From Heligmosomoides polygyrus polygyrus (lineage: Eukaryota > Nematoda > Chromadorea > Rhabditida > Heligmosomidae), in NCBI GenBank assembly GCA_947396885.1, contig OX377203.1, positions 930,001 to 994,000 on the forward strand: a DNA stretch of 64,000 nt, in the 5' to 3' direction. Within the stretch, counting starts at the first letter, position 1. Each line of letters begins with the position of its first letter. Made by a program: the position numbers and the translations under genes. The notes below the pieces were generated by a model. That model made no database searches. It saw only the letters and a list, made by a program, of their open reading frames with translations, and was not told the origin of the DNA. Below, in pieces: positions 31,625 through 42,432 of the stretch.

Positions 31625-34592
31625 TTCTGATAAACATTCCCTCTGATGTTAACGTTCACCGAAGTCCTCGTGTCAGAGAAGACGTCGGCTCTAGCATGCA
31701 CCTCGAATCGAGGTTCTAGGTCTGAGCTTCCGTCTAGGCCGACCAAGCTTCCCATCCTTCCGAGCTGTGGTACCAAACGTGTCCGAGAACTACAAAGCAC
31801 TGCGAATGAACCACCGCAAGTGATTTTATAGTCCAGAGACGCATTCGAATTGTCTTCACAATATCACACAGAAGTAGAATGCGTGGCGCTTTCCAAAAGG
31901 GATTGATTAGCGTCGTCCGCTCTTCTTCTAATCCTTTGATAATATGGCCATTTCTTTCGATGGACCTTCGAACGCATCTGGCTGCCTCATACAAGCAGAC
32001 GAAAGTCGAACAACTGCCTTCCACTTCAAGGATCTCTACTTCATTGCTCAGCTCTTGACGAGGTTGTTACACGGCTTAATTTGCTTGTGTTTTACGTGAA
32101 CCACGCTCTTCAGAGTCGAAAGGGCAAACCAATTTTCTATTAGGTCACCACTTATTGCCCCTTTCTTCTATGCCAGAAAACATGGTTAGTTTGACAGGAG
32201 CCCAATAAGCGCAGCTCACCGTGGTTCACTGAAGGAGAAGGAAACCGCCTAATGTAGGTGGATACGGAGCGGAGGTTTGAAGCCCAGGATCCCAAGAGTG
32301 TTGGCAGGAGGTACAAACATCTTGACACTCTCTGGATATGCTCCAATGAGTTCAGGTCCTATATCACTCTCGCATTTCGGGATAGGCTATCGTCCCGAAT
32401 CCCTGGTTGGTCCTGAAGAACTTCCACCGACCCATGGCTGGACCAGTAAGATACGAAATTTTGATTCCCCAACTCGCTTCGTTTTTAAGAAGTGGCTCTA
32501 TTTCGTGGCATTAATCTGGCACTGGAGGCTCTTTAAGTACAAGTCACACAAAGGCGTGCAACAACATCTTGAAGCGCTTCAAAATGAAGCGAAATTGCTT
32601 ATCCATCCTGACCTGAGCCAAGAATCGAGAATCTCCTAATGAATCAGATCAAAGGAGATGATTTGGAATAGCCTTATATTTGGATCCGACGTCTTTGATG
32701 AAGAAAAGCTCGAGAAAGACAACCCCGTCAGAAGAAGTTCTGTGATGCATCTCAACGTCTGGAGTTAGATGGCAGGGCCCAAGGAGACGATACCAAACAG
32801 ATAACTTCTATATCGTTTCTTCCCGTCCATTGTATAGCGCGACTGTTTCCCTTTCCTGAGATTTCGAAACAAACACGCTGTTGCTATTTCGACACCACGA
32901 TCGCCTCCTCTAGACGGTACGCCTCCCTGTTCCAATCGCACACATTCAGCTCCACTCTCACCTGTTTGGAAAACTACTGTCCAACATAGTGGGCCGAGCT
33001 GGGGATTTGATAAGCAGCTCTCCTTGTGTCTTCTTCACACGGCTTTCGTTTTTGGCACTCGCTGAGCACCGTATATCTTCTGTATCAAGGGCATTTTCTG
33101 CAGTAGCCTCGATTTCGGTGTGATCTCTGTCCACGACTACTTCTATCTCTCCATAGGTGCTCCTGGTGTTTGCTTTTCGGGCGCTTCCAGTTGTAGAACC
33201 AACCTGATCCTTCAGCAGATCATTCTGCCTGTCTTCGTCGGTGCACTGGCATCCTCATGCCTTACCCAGTCCAGCAGGGTCCATCTAACCATCGCCATTT
33301 CATCAGCATCCAGCAGTTGCTCCTATGCCTTACACAGATCTCTTAGTACTTACTGCGGAGCGCAACTGACCACCCGTCTATGGGTTTTCCTCCGAGTGGG
33401 GTGGAGAACTTGCAGTCAGAGGGTTTTCCAGTGGACTCGCTTGCTGGAATCCACTGAACTAGGAGGCGAGGCACTTATCTGTCGCCTGAGCTATATGACC
33501 CACACTTCCTGGGATGAGCCACTCTCGATGTGCCGAAATTCCATCACCTTCACGACAGTGTTTTCCTTACAGACCAGAATGGGTCCACTGCACAGAATGC
33601 CCAAAGACTGGCGCAAGTCGCCTGATCTGCGATGAGCAACAGGGGGTGCTATATCTTCACTTTCCGCTGCAGATGCTGCTGTAGTGGCTCATCTGGGGCA
33701 TCGCAGCAACGGTGTCGTCTTTGAAAAAGATCGCAAGCTTCACTATTGTTCACTCCATAGCGTTTGTGCACTACTTAAACCAAGTGTAGCAGTTCGGTTC
33801 TAGTCGTTTTTGTAAACGTAGCTGTTTGTCCTCTGTGTTGAACCGTTGCAGCTTTGGAAAACATGTCCGTCTGTCGGAAAAGTCTTGAAAACAATGCGGC
33901 ATTTGATTTTTTAGAGTACACTATGACGAGGTACGGCGTATGATAGTGCAGTCGGAGGAGGCGCGGATTGTGGCGAGCACTCCGAAGCTTCAAGATTCTT
34001 AGTTCGGTTACCCAAGCCTTCTATTCTTTCAGTGAATTGATACCATTTTACGCAATCAAACTGCCCCGCCACATCTTGTAGAGATGGAATGCGTGGCGCA
34101 TCCCAGAAGGGATTGAATAATATCTTGATCGGGAGAGGCTGGACGGCGGGACGACTTTCCTGCACTATTGTGGATACTCTTTCATGCTCATGGGTTCCCA
34201 CCGTTGCTTCGAAACAGTAATTAGACCAGCGGCCGAATCAGTCAACGACTAAACCCAGGGTATACGAAGTAGCAGAAACGTATCCGGAGAGACGTACGCA
34301 TTAACCACATACCTTACCCTACCCACCCATCGAGGTATTCCGCTAGGTGAAGTATACTCGACGATCCTCCTGGTTATATATACGCATGCTCATGAGGGTT
34401 TCTCCACCTCTACCCTGGGATTGACGAATCCGACCCCAGACCAGCTGACTGCAAGGCAGTATACAGGGATTAGTGAAGGGGTCTACCATTGTCCACTGCT
34501 TCGCATATTTTCAGAATTATTTCGGTACATATCGGTTATATGCCCTGCTGGGTCAGGTCACATCCCCGGAAGCTTCATCAGGGGGCCAAAAC

Positions 34593-35139
34593 GGGCCGAC
34601 GCCTAAGCCTACGAGGTAGATCTTGTGGTCGTATGGCGAAATCGTGCTTGTCAGGTTTTACATGTACGGGCGGGTTACCCTCACATGTTCGACACGTTTC
34701 ACAGGCTTACACAGGTTTGTGACCCGCACACACATACTGACAAACGGACTAACGCTTTAAGTAGGACGGCTCGGATCGACCTAGGCGGGAGCCGAGCCAG
34801 GAGCTTCAACCGAGCTGCATTCGTTTCTCGCAGCTGCCACGACCGTTCCACGCCCACCTCATTCTCCCCGTTTTTACGTAGTTTAAGGCCTCCATTATAC
34901 ATCCGATACTGAGCGACGCGACGGTGTATAGCGGCCAAGTCGATCGATAGCGTCGCTCGGCGTCGGAAGTATAAACGGTGCCTGTGGATAGTTACACCTC
35001 AGCCAAATCATCACTGCGATGTTGAAGGCCATGTAGTCGTTTTTTTCAGATAAAATCTAACATGTTCAGGGACGGTAGGCAAGAACACGAAGTGAAATTA
35101 CTGCTGCGGGTACAGAGTAAAGACTGTTGTGCATTTCAG
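34593..35139. other. Break of the duplication and a MITE
   Basis: After the duplicated block ends there is unrelated sequence. A MITE lies at about 34887-34982: GGCCTCCATTATACATCCG at the left, CGGAAGTATAAACGGTGCC at the right, GAGCGACGCGAC and GTCGCTCGGCGTC inside, with TAA before the left end. A T-rich acceptor at 35041-35049 precedes a possible extra exon of the next gene (35050-35109, reading IKSNMFRDGRQEHEVKLLLR). Confidence 0.5.
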
Positions 35140-37213
35140 CTGGAAAAGGAGCGCGAACCACACAAAATCAACGCTTCTGAAAAGAACAACCTCGAGAAAG
35201 TGATGTGGGACACTGAGCAGCAGCTGACCAGAACGAAGGAGGAGGTTCAGAAGTAAGTGTCGAGCGAGAAATTCCGAGAACAAGATGGCTATAGGCCTTG
35301 CTGTGCAGCTGCTGCTTGTTTTCCTCTCCTCTTTTGGTTAGCCTAGCCTTTACCTAGTATACGCCCACGCCTGGGTCGGAGTATACTTCAGTTGCCCGTA
35401 GGCGCGACGATCTGAAGAATCTTCTTAAGAGGAGTACGGTTTTCAGACGATCTAATTACTCTTTCTGTTACCTGCTACCGCTGATACCTACTGCCTTAAT
35501 CCCACTTTTCTTGAGCTACCTACTCACAGGGAGCACTTTGCTCTACGATTAGACTTCCGTTTTATTCTCTCTCATTTCTTCCTGGGGTCACCTATGGAAA
35601 GGATTGTCCGCTCAGTGCACTAGTGACTCTTTCGCAAGGGTTATACATCTTCCAGGCTGACAGAGAAGCTCGACGTTGTGGCCAAACAACGTCAGACGAC
35701 TGAAGAAGGGAAGGCCGAAGTCGAAGAGCAGCTGCGAAAGCAAGTGTCTGCGTTTACCGCACTGCAGAGCTCCGTACGTCTTCGTTGAAGGATTTGTCTG
35801 CTAAAGCCCTAATCAGGACGACCTCTCAGGTGAACGCATCGAGTCTCGATCAGAGTGCTCTAGTGCGAAGACGCTGTGCGCCGAGCGACTTGCGGAGGTG
35901 ACACGGCTGCAGGCAGTGGTGAAGAGGTGACTTTGATCGCTCTTCGTGTCCCCTTCAATGTAGCTGAGGTGCTCCAGCCCATAATGTTCTGTCGCTTTCA
36001 GTCTGGAGGACAAGGTACAGTCCTTGGAATCGGGGAGTTCGCAGCTCACCCAGAAATTGACCATGGAAGAACTTCATTTTCACTTTGTCCGCTGTTATCT
36101 AGAAGGCAGAATGGAATACCCCCTTCTCTCCGACCAGGGTGAGTCCTCGAATTGTGCCCCGGATGCAGTGAGAGATTGCAAAATCATTCACGAGAAGATT
36201 TGAAGACTTGGCAGCTCTGTGTTTTGATTCGGATCGAAATACACCGAAAGAGAGCACTGTGTCGTTAAACGCCCGTCTGTCAGGGGGAATTATACTTCAG
36301 ACGCCGGGCGGCGCGCCTTATGAAATCCGCCCGTATCGATTGGGCGCCGCAAACGATCGATATTGATAGCATTCATAAGGCCACGCCGCTCCTCGACGAA
36401 AGTAGAAATCCCGTCTAAACCAAGCTTTTCGCTTTACTCTGAAAGGCGCCGCCCTCTAATCCCGTTGAAGTTTTCGGTTACAGCTACAACAGTCGCTTAT
36501 GCAGGAGACTACCATGCGCTCCAAGATCGAGGAGGATCTGTGCATAAACGTCGCGAAGCTGCTGCGTAGATTTGAGCAGTGCGAAATCAAGTCAGTACCT
36601 GTCAGGTTAAGGCACTCAAGGAGCCTCCAAGATGTTGAAGATTTTAGGGTCAATGAAATTTCTGCGGAGCATGCTGTCCTGCAAGTCATGGTGCACTCTC
36701 AGCTCTCAGCAAAAGAGGCTGAGGTGGAAGCGGCTCGAGAAGAGGCTGGTATTTGATGGCGCTCGTTAGGTAGCTCTAGAGTGTTGCTGAGTCTGTCTAC
36801 TCAGCTGAAGAGAAAACGAATTCATGGGGCGATATTGAAAGCTAATGCACACCTTCTTTCCCTCTATCTATCCTATCTGCACGTTGTACTTTTGTTAACC
36901 AGGTATGGATAAGATTTTGGTCGGTTTAATTCCTACACGCTTTCTCGTAGTTGAAGAATGCCGTCATGGCCGAAAAGGAATGGACAGAAAAGAAGCTCAA
37001 CGCTTTATCGGCACAGGTGCGCGAACTGGAAGAGAAGCATGTGGAGATCCAGAAAGCGACGTGAGTTGCAGAATTTCGGCCACTTGCTCTAGCATTTGCG
37101 CGAACGCTTACTGATTCAGGGAGGAGGAGTGTAAGAAGAAGGTGAGCGACTATGAAGCTCACGACGCGAAACTTCAAGAAGAGTTGTCGGCCGCTAATGA
37201 GAAGAACGCGCAA
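35140..37213 (+). CDS. Coiled-coil protein, multi-exon, frame uncertain
   Basis: Eight exons by splice motifs: 35140-35252, 35656-35773, 35817-35926, 36002-36138, 36484-36590, 36648-36748, 36951-37060, 37120-37213. Most junctions keep frame. Translations are heptad-rich and charged: EKNNLEKVMWDTEQQLTRTK, LTEKLDVVAKQRQTTEEGKA, LAEVTRLQAVVK, LEDKVQSLESGSSQLTQKL, VRELEEKHVEIQKAT, KLQEELSAANEKNAQ. This is a long parallel-type coiled coil, as in golgins, endosomal tethers, centrosomal or myosin-like proteins; no member is recognised. Two joins fail, both going from phase 1 to phase 0 (36138 to 36484, and 36748 to 36951), so exons may be missed or the gene decayed. The intron at 36139-36483 contains a GC-rich repeat. 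Neither a start nor a stop codon is assigned. Confidence 0.5.
36280..36430. mobile_element. MITE-like insertion in coiled-coil gene intron
   Basis: Begins near GGGGGAATTATACTTCAGAC and is followed by CGCCGGGCGGCGCG; contains CGATCGATATTGATAG and CACGCCGCTCC. It looks like a decayed relative of the TATACTTC-type MITEs; the right end is unclear. Confidence 0.4.
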
Positions 37214-37382
37214 GTCAGTCATTTTCTATACTTTCGGCCACTAATGCCAGACTTTCCAAGGATCGATCTAGTCCATTCCACACCCAGTAATTCCATCCTC
37301 TTCATGTGACATTGGAGTTGACGAACTTGCCCAGGTGGGGGATTTCGTCAAATCCCCATTAAAACAACGCTGTGATGTATGA

Positions 37383-37538
37383 GGGCCTGTTCATACTTTG
37401 CGACGGGAGCGACAGGAGCGATTGGTCGGCCGGGTAAATCACACGTATGGATTTTTGACAAGCGACTTCCAACAAAAATCAATAGCTATGATTTGCCTGA
37501 CCGGCCAATTGCTCCCGTCGCGATGTATGAACAGGCCC
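37383..37538. mobile_element. MITE, GGGCCTGTTCATACTT termini
   Basis: Left GGGCCTGTTCATACTTTGCG, right CGCGATGTATGAACAGGCCC. Inner arms CGACGGGAGCGA, CGATTGGTCGGCCGGGTAAA and GCCTGACCGGCCAATTGC. No ORF. Confidence 0.75.
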
Positions 37539-38788
37539 TAGTCAATTTGTTCTACGACGCGTTGCCGTTCTACGTTTGCCATCTACAGTTAATTTCCTCA
37601 GTTAATTTCTACCCGTGATTATGGTTATACTACAGAAAAAGGTCACTATGACCTATTCTCGGATCAATTGTCCTACTGCAGACTGTCGCCTACCACATTC
37701 TGTACGACCTTAAGTTTCTTGCTAGAAATGTGGTCTGGGAGCTTAAACACGGGGAACATTTCGTGCTCCGCGGCTAACCTTGCGTCATCGAGCGCACGTC
37801 CGCGTTCCAGCGCCACGACGTCGCACGCGGCTAGAGAACTCGAGTTGGAGTTAGGTCCTGAAGCCGCGGCGGGTCATTACGAAGTCTACTAATATCGATC
37901 ATCTGCGAATCGATATTGGTAGCTGCCATAACCCGGTTGTGCACATTTACCGCACTTGGGAATGACGAACCGCTTTGAAGTCATTTATCGTCGCAGTGAA
38001 ATGAAGCTGGCCTAAGTATTCTTCAACACTATTTTAAATTACAAAAATAAGGGAATTAGGGGGAAAAACTATTTTCTTGAAAGAGCAGTTATCACCTAGA
38101 TCTTGGCCTGGATCTACCACAAATGCAACACTAGGAGTCGCTCAACAGCACATTCTGATCTAGTAGTGCCGGGCAACAACTGAAACAGCCCTGCGACTCG
38201 TCGCACTAACCGTGAAGTATAAACGGAAACAAGCTGTTTTTAAGAAGATGGGGCTCGAGGCTTACCTCCTTCAGTTCCCTCGTTGCCTGTAGTCCTCAGT
38301 TTTTCTCTACCTTCCCCGGACACCGTCTCTGTCTCGAGGCTCTTTCATGAGAATTCCATGCTTTTTTGGCAGCTTCTCTGGCTTGATGGATCCTGCAACG
38401 AATACATGAATGGCGAGTTTCAGCCTGATATTTATTCATTTCATACACTCATGGGTGCGCCGAATTGGAAGGACCGTAAAAAAACCCATGAAAAAAGCAT
38501 CATCACCATGATGTCAAGAACGCATCTAAAAAGGAAAAGGAACGACCACGAATAGAGACACAATTATTCAGAAAACTGAAGGTATTGATGATCACGTGGA
38601 TATGGTAATCAAATGTAGATGTAGCAGTGTAAATAACGTTAGCGTACTGAATACTGTTAACCCGTTAGGCCACTCGATTCCTAGCTGTCCGCAGCTACTT
38701 ATCTATCTGGCATTGTGTAATTCGGTTGTCTGCAATTAGCCGATCAGATACATATCTAAGGTCGGCATTTCTCACAATCGGGGCCGTA
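37539..38788. other. No recognisable gene
   Basis: Isolated MITE-like ends (for instance ACTAACCGTGAAGTATAAACG near 38206) and short frames. A 90-codon frame at 38283-38555 has no family features. Confidence 0.4.
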
Positions 38789-38940
38789 GGGCCTGTTCAT
38801 ACTTCGCGATAAGAGCGACTCGTCGCCCGTGTAAAGCATGCATATCGATTAAAACCGAGCGCGCGCCGCCGAAAAGTGTTCATACTCGAGCGGCGGCGCT
38901 GTCGCTCCAGTCGCTGCTGTCGCGATGTATGAACAGGTCC
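38789..38940. mobile_element. MITE, GGGCCTGTTCATACTT termini, GTA duplication
   Basis: Left GGGCCTGTTCATACTTCGCG, right CGCGATGTATGAACAGGTCC, flanked on both sides by GTA (38786-38788, 38941-38943). Same family as 37383-37538; a lone right end lies near 61480-61516. Confidence 0.75.
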
Positions 38941-39119
38941 GTATGGTCGTCTACCCCCGTTAGGGGAAATCCAATCAATATCAACATATCTTATCACGCC
39001 CCAATCCCCCATCGGGGTAGACGAGCATACGGCCGCCCGTCGGCAAGGGGTTGTGCCCATCTCGGCTAGAAACTGACGTTCAGTCAAGTCTGTCAAGTCT
39101 ATTAAGCACTTAAGTCAAA

Positions 39120-39345
39120 CTAGAATCGCAGAGTCTGGCCTTTGGTGTGTTCTGCCCTTGTAGTGAGACACTGCAATAGAGATAAACTACCATAAAGCAA
39201 CGGAAAGCCTCGCTCGAAATAGACGATCGTGCAGAGGATTAGACAAGGGCTGAACCCCAAAAGATGCCCCTTTAGCGCTTCACGTATCAGAAGACATCCT
39301 TTCTTCTTCATAAGTATTCATCTGGCATTACTCTACTAGCTGACG
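39120..39345 (+). repeat. Dispersed repeat R4, copy 1 of 4
   Basis: Shares GTAGTGAGACACTGC, ACTACCATAAAGCAACGGAA, CCTTTAGCGCTTCACGTATC and a CTAGCTGACGTCCCGACAGA-like end with about 40195-40530. More diverged relatives lie at about 41225-41500 and 44725-44945. Confidence 0.6.
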
Positions 39346-39373
39346 TCCCGACAGATGTGATAACGACATCCAG

Positions 39374-40192
39374 CCGCCACCCAAGCGTATGCCAGACATG
39401 GACGGAATACCGGAGACTGCCGGTAGGTCTGGCCTACAATCTGCAATCGAACAAATGCAGGCGAACGGAATCCAGTTCGTATGGTGCTCCATGCCATTTA
39501 GTACTTACTTTCAAGATGCCGGTTCCGCTGTGTGTAGCAAATTCCGGGTGATGCTGTATCACATAAGCATGTCCCCGAAGGATGTGCCGCTTGAACAATC
39601 GAAAGACGTAGACATCCAACGGCTGGCAGAGGTAGGTTGCACCAGCTGGATTGGTCATCAGGCGCATTTCCATGGGGCACCGCTGACAGCACATTGGTGT
39701 GGTCCTTAAATCCCAGTCCAGCTAGGCTAGGTTTAAATACTAAAGGCATTAATCGTGTACAAATTGACTCCTGTGATCAAGCAAGCCCATAATTATAACG
39801 ATCGTGTGCAAAAGCATTGGCGACACCGGAGACCGAACCATCAAACCCGCTCGGTGCACCGAGAGGAGACCCGGCTGCCACTACGCCAACCGACCAGGGT
39901 GGCAGCAGGGCGCCATGAACGTCGCGCTCACACGTCCACACGTTTTTTTTCGACCACAGAAGAGTATTCCGAAAAAAGTAACTATGGTACTGGATTCTAC
40001 ACACGGGACCCTACATCCCGTAAAAATTGCATCGCAAAAGCTCATCGCCATTCCGGAGGCTCTCCTTGTAAGTGGTTGTCGGGGAGTCACGTTTTAGGGA
40101 AGCCCGATACGACACTTGTTTTGCAAGAAATGAAGAAAATTCACAGCACTGAGCCCGGATTCATGAACGACTTTACCCAGGGTTATGTGCTG
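39374..40192 (+). CDS. Unidentified candidate gene, three exons
   Basis: Possible exons: 39374-39631 (acceptor CATCCAG, donor GTAGGT, 86 codons, starting PPPKRMPDMDGIPETAGRSG), 39960-40067 (acceptor ACCACAG, donor GTAAGT, 36 codons, KSIPKKVTMVLDSTHGTLHP) and 40098-40192 (acceptor TTTTAG, donor GTATGT, reading KPDTTLVLQEMKKIHSTEPG). The first two are phase 0 on both sides and join cleanly. The third needs phase 1 and would follow an intron of only 30 bases, so it may not belong. No domain is recognised. R4 repeats lie on both sides, so this could be part of a transposon. Confidence 0.25.
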
Positions 40193-40194
40193 GT

Positions 40195-40530
40195 ATGTTC
40201 TGCCCGTGTAGTGGAGACACGGAAATCGAGATGAACTACCATAAAGTAAAGGAAAGCGTCGTTTGGGGAGAAATAACAGAAGAAGTAATCTACAACCAGC
40301 TGAGCAGGTAGCAGGTGTGTAGGTAGGTATGGAATCCGCATTTTACTCTGCAAGAGCCTCATAATAGGTGATCGATCAGAGGCTTAGGAAGAGACTAGGC
40401 CCCATCTGATGTTCCTTTAGCGCTTGACGTATCAGAAGGCATCGTAGCCGCTCCAGAAGAAAAACAAAGAAGTCCACTTAGCAGCTACTCTTCTACCTGG
40501 CGCTCAGACAAATGGGGGTGATAACGACAG
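40195..40530 (+). repeat. Dispersed repeat R4, copy 2 of 4
   Basis: GTTCTGCCCGTGTAGTGGAG to GACAAATGGGGGTGATAACG; matches 39120-39345 with insertions. Confidence 0.6.
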
Positions 40531-40549
40531 CTTCTGGTTCCTTTCTTAG

Positions 40550-40800
40550 CGAAAAGGGGGGCGATGATTCTTCAGAAGAGAAGTGACGTGCGTGGCAGGA
40601 AACAACGAAGGTGATTTGTGGAGGAATTCGAGCCATGACGAAGCCGAAACGAGAGTGGCAGTATCGATGCGACCGGCGGCGGGGTCCAGGGGTCGCCGGA
40701 CCCCCTTCAGGCCATTTTGATCGCGGCCGATCGTTAGATCAAACGACCTACCGATGACGCTGCCGGATCGATCACCAGATGTCTTCCGAAGCCAAAGAAA
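40550..40800. repeat. Copy of the histone H4 flank
   Basis: Partner of 19764-20010 (CGAAGCCGAAACGAGAGTGG, CTTCAGGCCATTTTGATCGC). No H4 coding remains next to it. The following 40800-41220 shows no recognised gene. Confidence 0.6.
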
Positions 40801-41224
40801 CTCCGCACTGCCTCACTTCTCCCTCACCTGTGCCAACAGCTGTCACGATGACCATCCGATGCCTCTTGGCCCTGCCGCGTGCCAGAGTGACCCAGCAGGT
40901 CGTCCTCGCTTCACGGACTCGGATGGCGGCCCTTCTCGTTCAGGGCGTTCGTGAAGAAGTCCGACCAATTGTTGGTGGGCGTCTTGATGATTTATAGACA
41001 TCCCGCGGAAACCGGCGATTTACTGCTCTCCTACCGTGGCTGTCAGAGAAGTGCATTGCATGGCCGGCCGCCCAGTTTTCGACGACTTTTTTCTGCTTCC
41101 GTAAAGACGCTTCAATCTCATTTTTATTGATTCTCATGGACTTCTTCGGTTTATAGATCAGCGTTTTTGGATCGTTTACATGTCCAAGCTGCCACACTCT
41201 CGAAAACCCGTATCGCACCGTACT

Positions 41225-41530
41225 GGTACGTTCTGCTACTGAAGTGAAACCTAAAAACAGAGACGAACTGCGATAAAGTAACGAAAACTATGCTCAAAAC
41301 AGACGATCGCCCAGAGGACTAGGCGGAGGCTAAGCCCGAAATGATGTTCCGTAATTTGGTTAAGGGCTTGTCTGGTAACAGGCACGCTGAGGAATCACCT
41401 TCTCCATAAGAAGAAAGAAAAAAGTCCACCTGCACCCCTTGTTAGTCATTACTCTATTGCCTGGCGCCCGACAAATGTGGTGAAAACGACAACCTCTCGT
41501 TCCTATTGGTTAATGTTGATTGTTTATACA
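41225..41530 (+). repeat. Dispersed repeat R4, copy 3 of 4
   Basis: AGGCGGAGGCTAAGCC, AAGGGCTTGTCTGGTAACAG and CCTATTGGTTAATGTTGATT are shared with 44725-44945; the 5' part resembles the other R4 copies. Confidence 0.55.
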
Positions 41531-41539
41531 ATGGTTTAT

Positions 41540-42432
41540 ATTAGGGGGGGGGGGTGGAGGCAAAAGTAATGAGACTCTCCATGCCGTGCCCATATACGTC
41601 GTGACAGGAGTCCGGTTTCGTGCTTCTCGTATTTGTATGTTTCTTTGCTACTTACTGAAGGCCACCTGAGAAGTGACCACTTTCGTCCTCTCCAGAACCA
41701 TGCCTTAACCCCAGTCTGACGAGTCGACCTGTGTCTCGCAAATCTCGCCCAATTCCCAACCCCGAGCAGCCTGGACTCAATATTCACGCAAGATGAGAAG
41801 TACGTCTTCTACCTTAACCCTGCCAAGCAGAGAGTCTGGGTGAGGCCTGGTGACCTGTTACCGACCTTCGTTCGGCGGGATGTTCACGGCGAGAAGCATC
41901 TTCTGAGCTTTTGAGTCTGCGCCCATGGACCGGTATACTGGAAGCTGCATTCCAAAAGCACGACGATGGATTTCAAGGCCACGGTGAACGAAATAGAAGA
42001 GATGGACCGGCGACTCGCACTTATTCAGTCTCAGCGCTTCAAGAAGGTTCTCCTCATCGACAACGCCGCACCCCATCGGGCAAAAGCGACCACGGATCAG
42101 CCTGCTCAGCTGGACTACATTCACATGCCTCATCCACCATATTCGCCGGACATCTCTCTATGCGACTACCACTACTTCTTGAGCCTATAGGACTTCATGG
42201 TCGGAAGGGACACAAGGACCCAAGCAGTCCTTGACAACCATGTCGAGCAGTTGATCAACACCAGGCCCAAGTAGTTCTGAAAGGATGGGAGCAGGAAGTT
42301 GGCTGATCGATGGCAGCAAGGTCATCGACCTTAATGGTGAATACATTCCTCAGCACCGTTGAGTTGTAATTGAGTTGTAAAGAGATAAGGAAATTTGTTG
42401 CATTTGTCCCATTACTTTGACCCACCCTAATA
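41540..42432 (+). mobile_element. Decayed mariner-type transposon
   Basis: Inverted ends: TATTAGG followed by a G run and GGCAAAAGTAATGAG at the left; CATTACTTTGACCCACCCTA then ATA at the right. The interior holds the C-terminal catalytic half of a mariner transposase (see 41966-42190). At under 0.9 kb it lacks the N-terminal region, and stops occur after HYFLSL and later. The S/T-rich ends and D-D spacing fit Tc1/mariner. Confidence 0.7.
41966..42190 (+). pseudogene. Mariner transposase fragment
   Basis: Frame reads VLLIDNAAPHRA and then HPPYSPDISLCDYHYFLSL before a stop. These are the second and third catalytic Asp regions of mariner DD34D transposases (family form IDNARPH and YSPDLAPSDYHLF). 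Further homology is visible past the stop (DNHVEQLI). It is not functional, since the first catalytic Asp region is missing. Confidence 0.75.

Larger units (their letters stand above)
29226..34592 (+). repeat. Segmental duplication, partner of 1-3903
   Basis: Collinear with 1-3903, apart from a 1.5 kb insertion at 30139-31624 and small indels. It includes copy 2 exons 11-12 and the spacer behind them. The match ends near 34592, where exon 1 of a further BTBD9-like gene would be expected but unrelated sequence begins. S1 SINEs lie at about 31700-31915 and 33953-34125. Between 32000 and 34400 no gene is seen. Confidence 0.9.

Noticed and set aside
31537..31800. Minus-strand ORFs such as 31537-31800 and 30340-30711
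   Set aside because: They read through the repeats of the PAT-like element and an S1 SINE; frames are shared by both repeat copies only because the DNA is duplicated.
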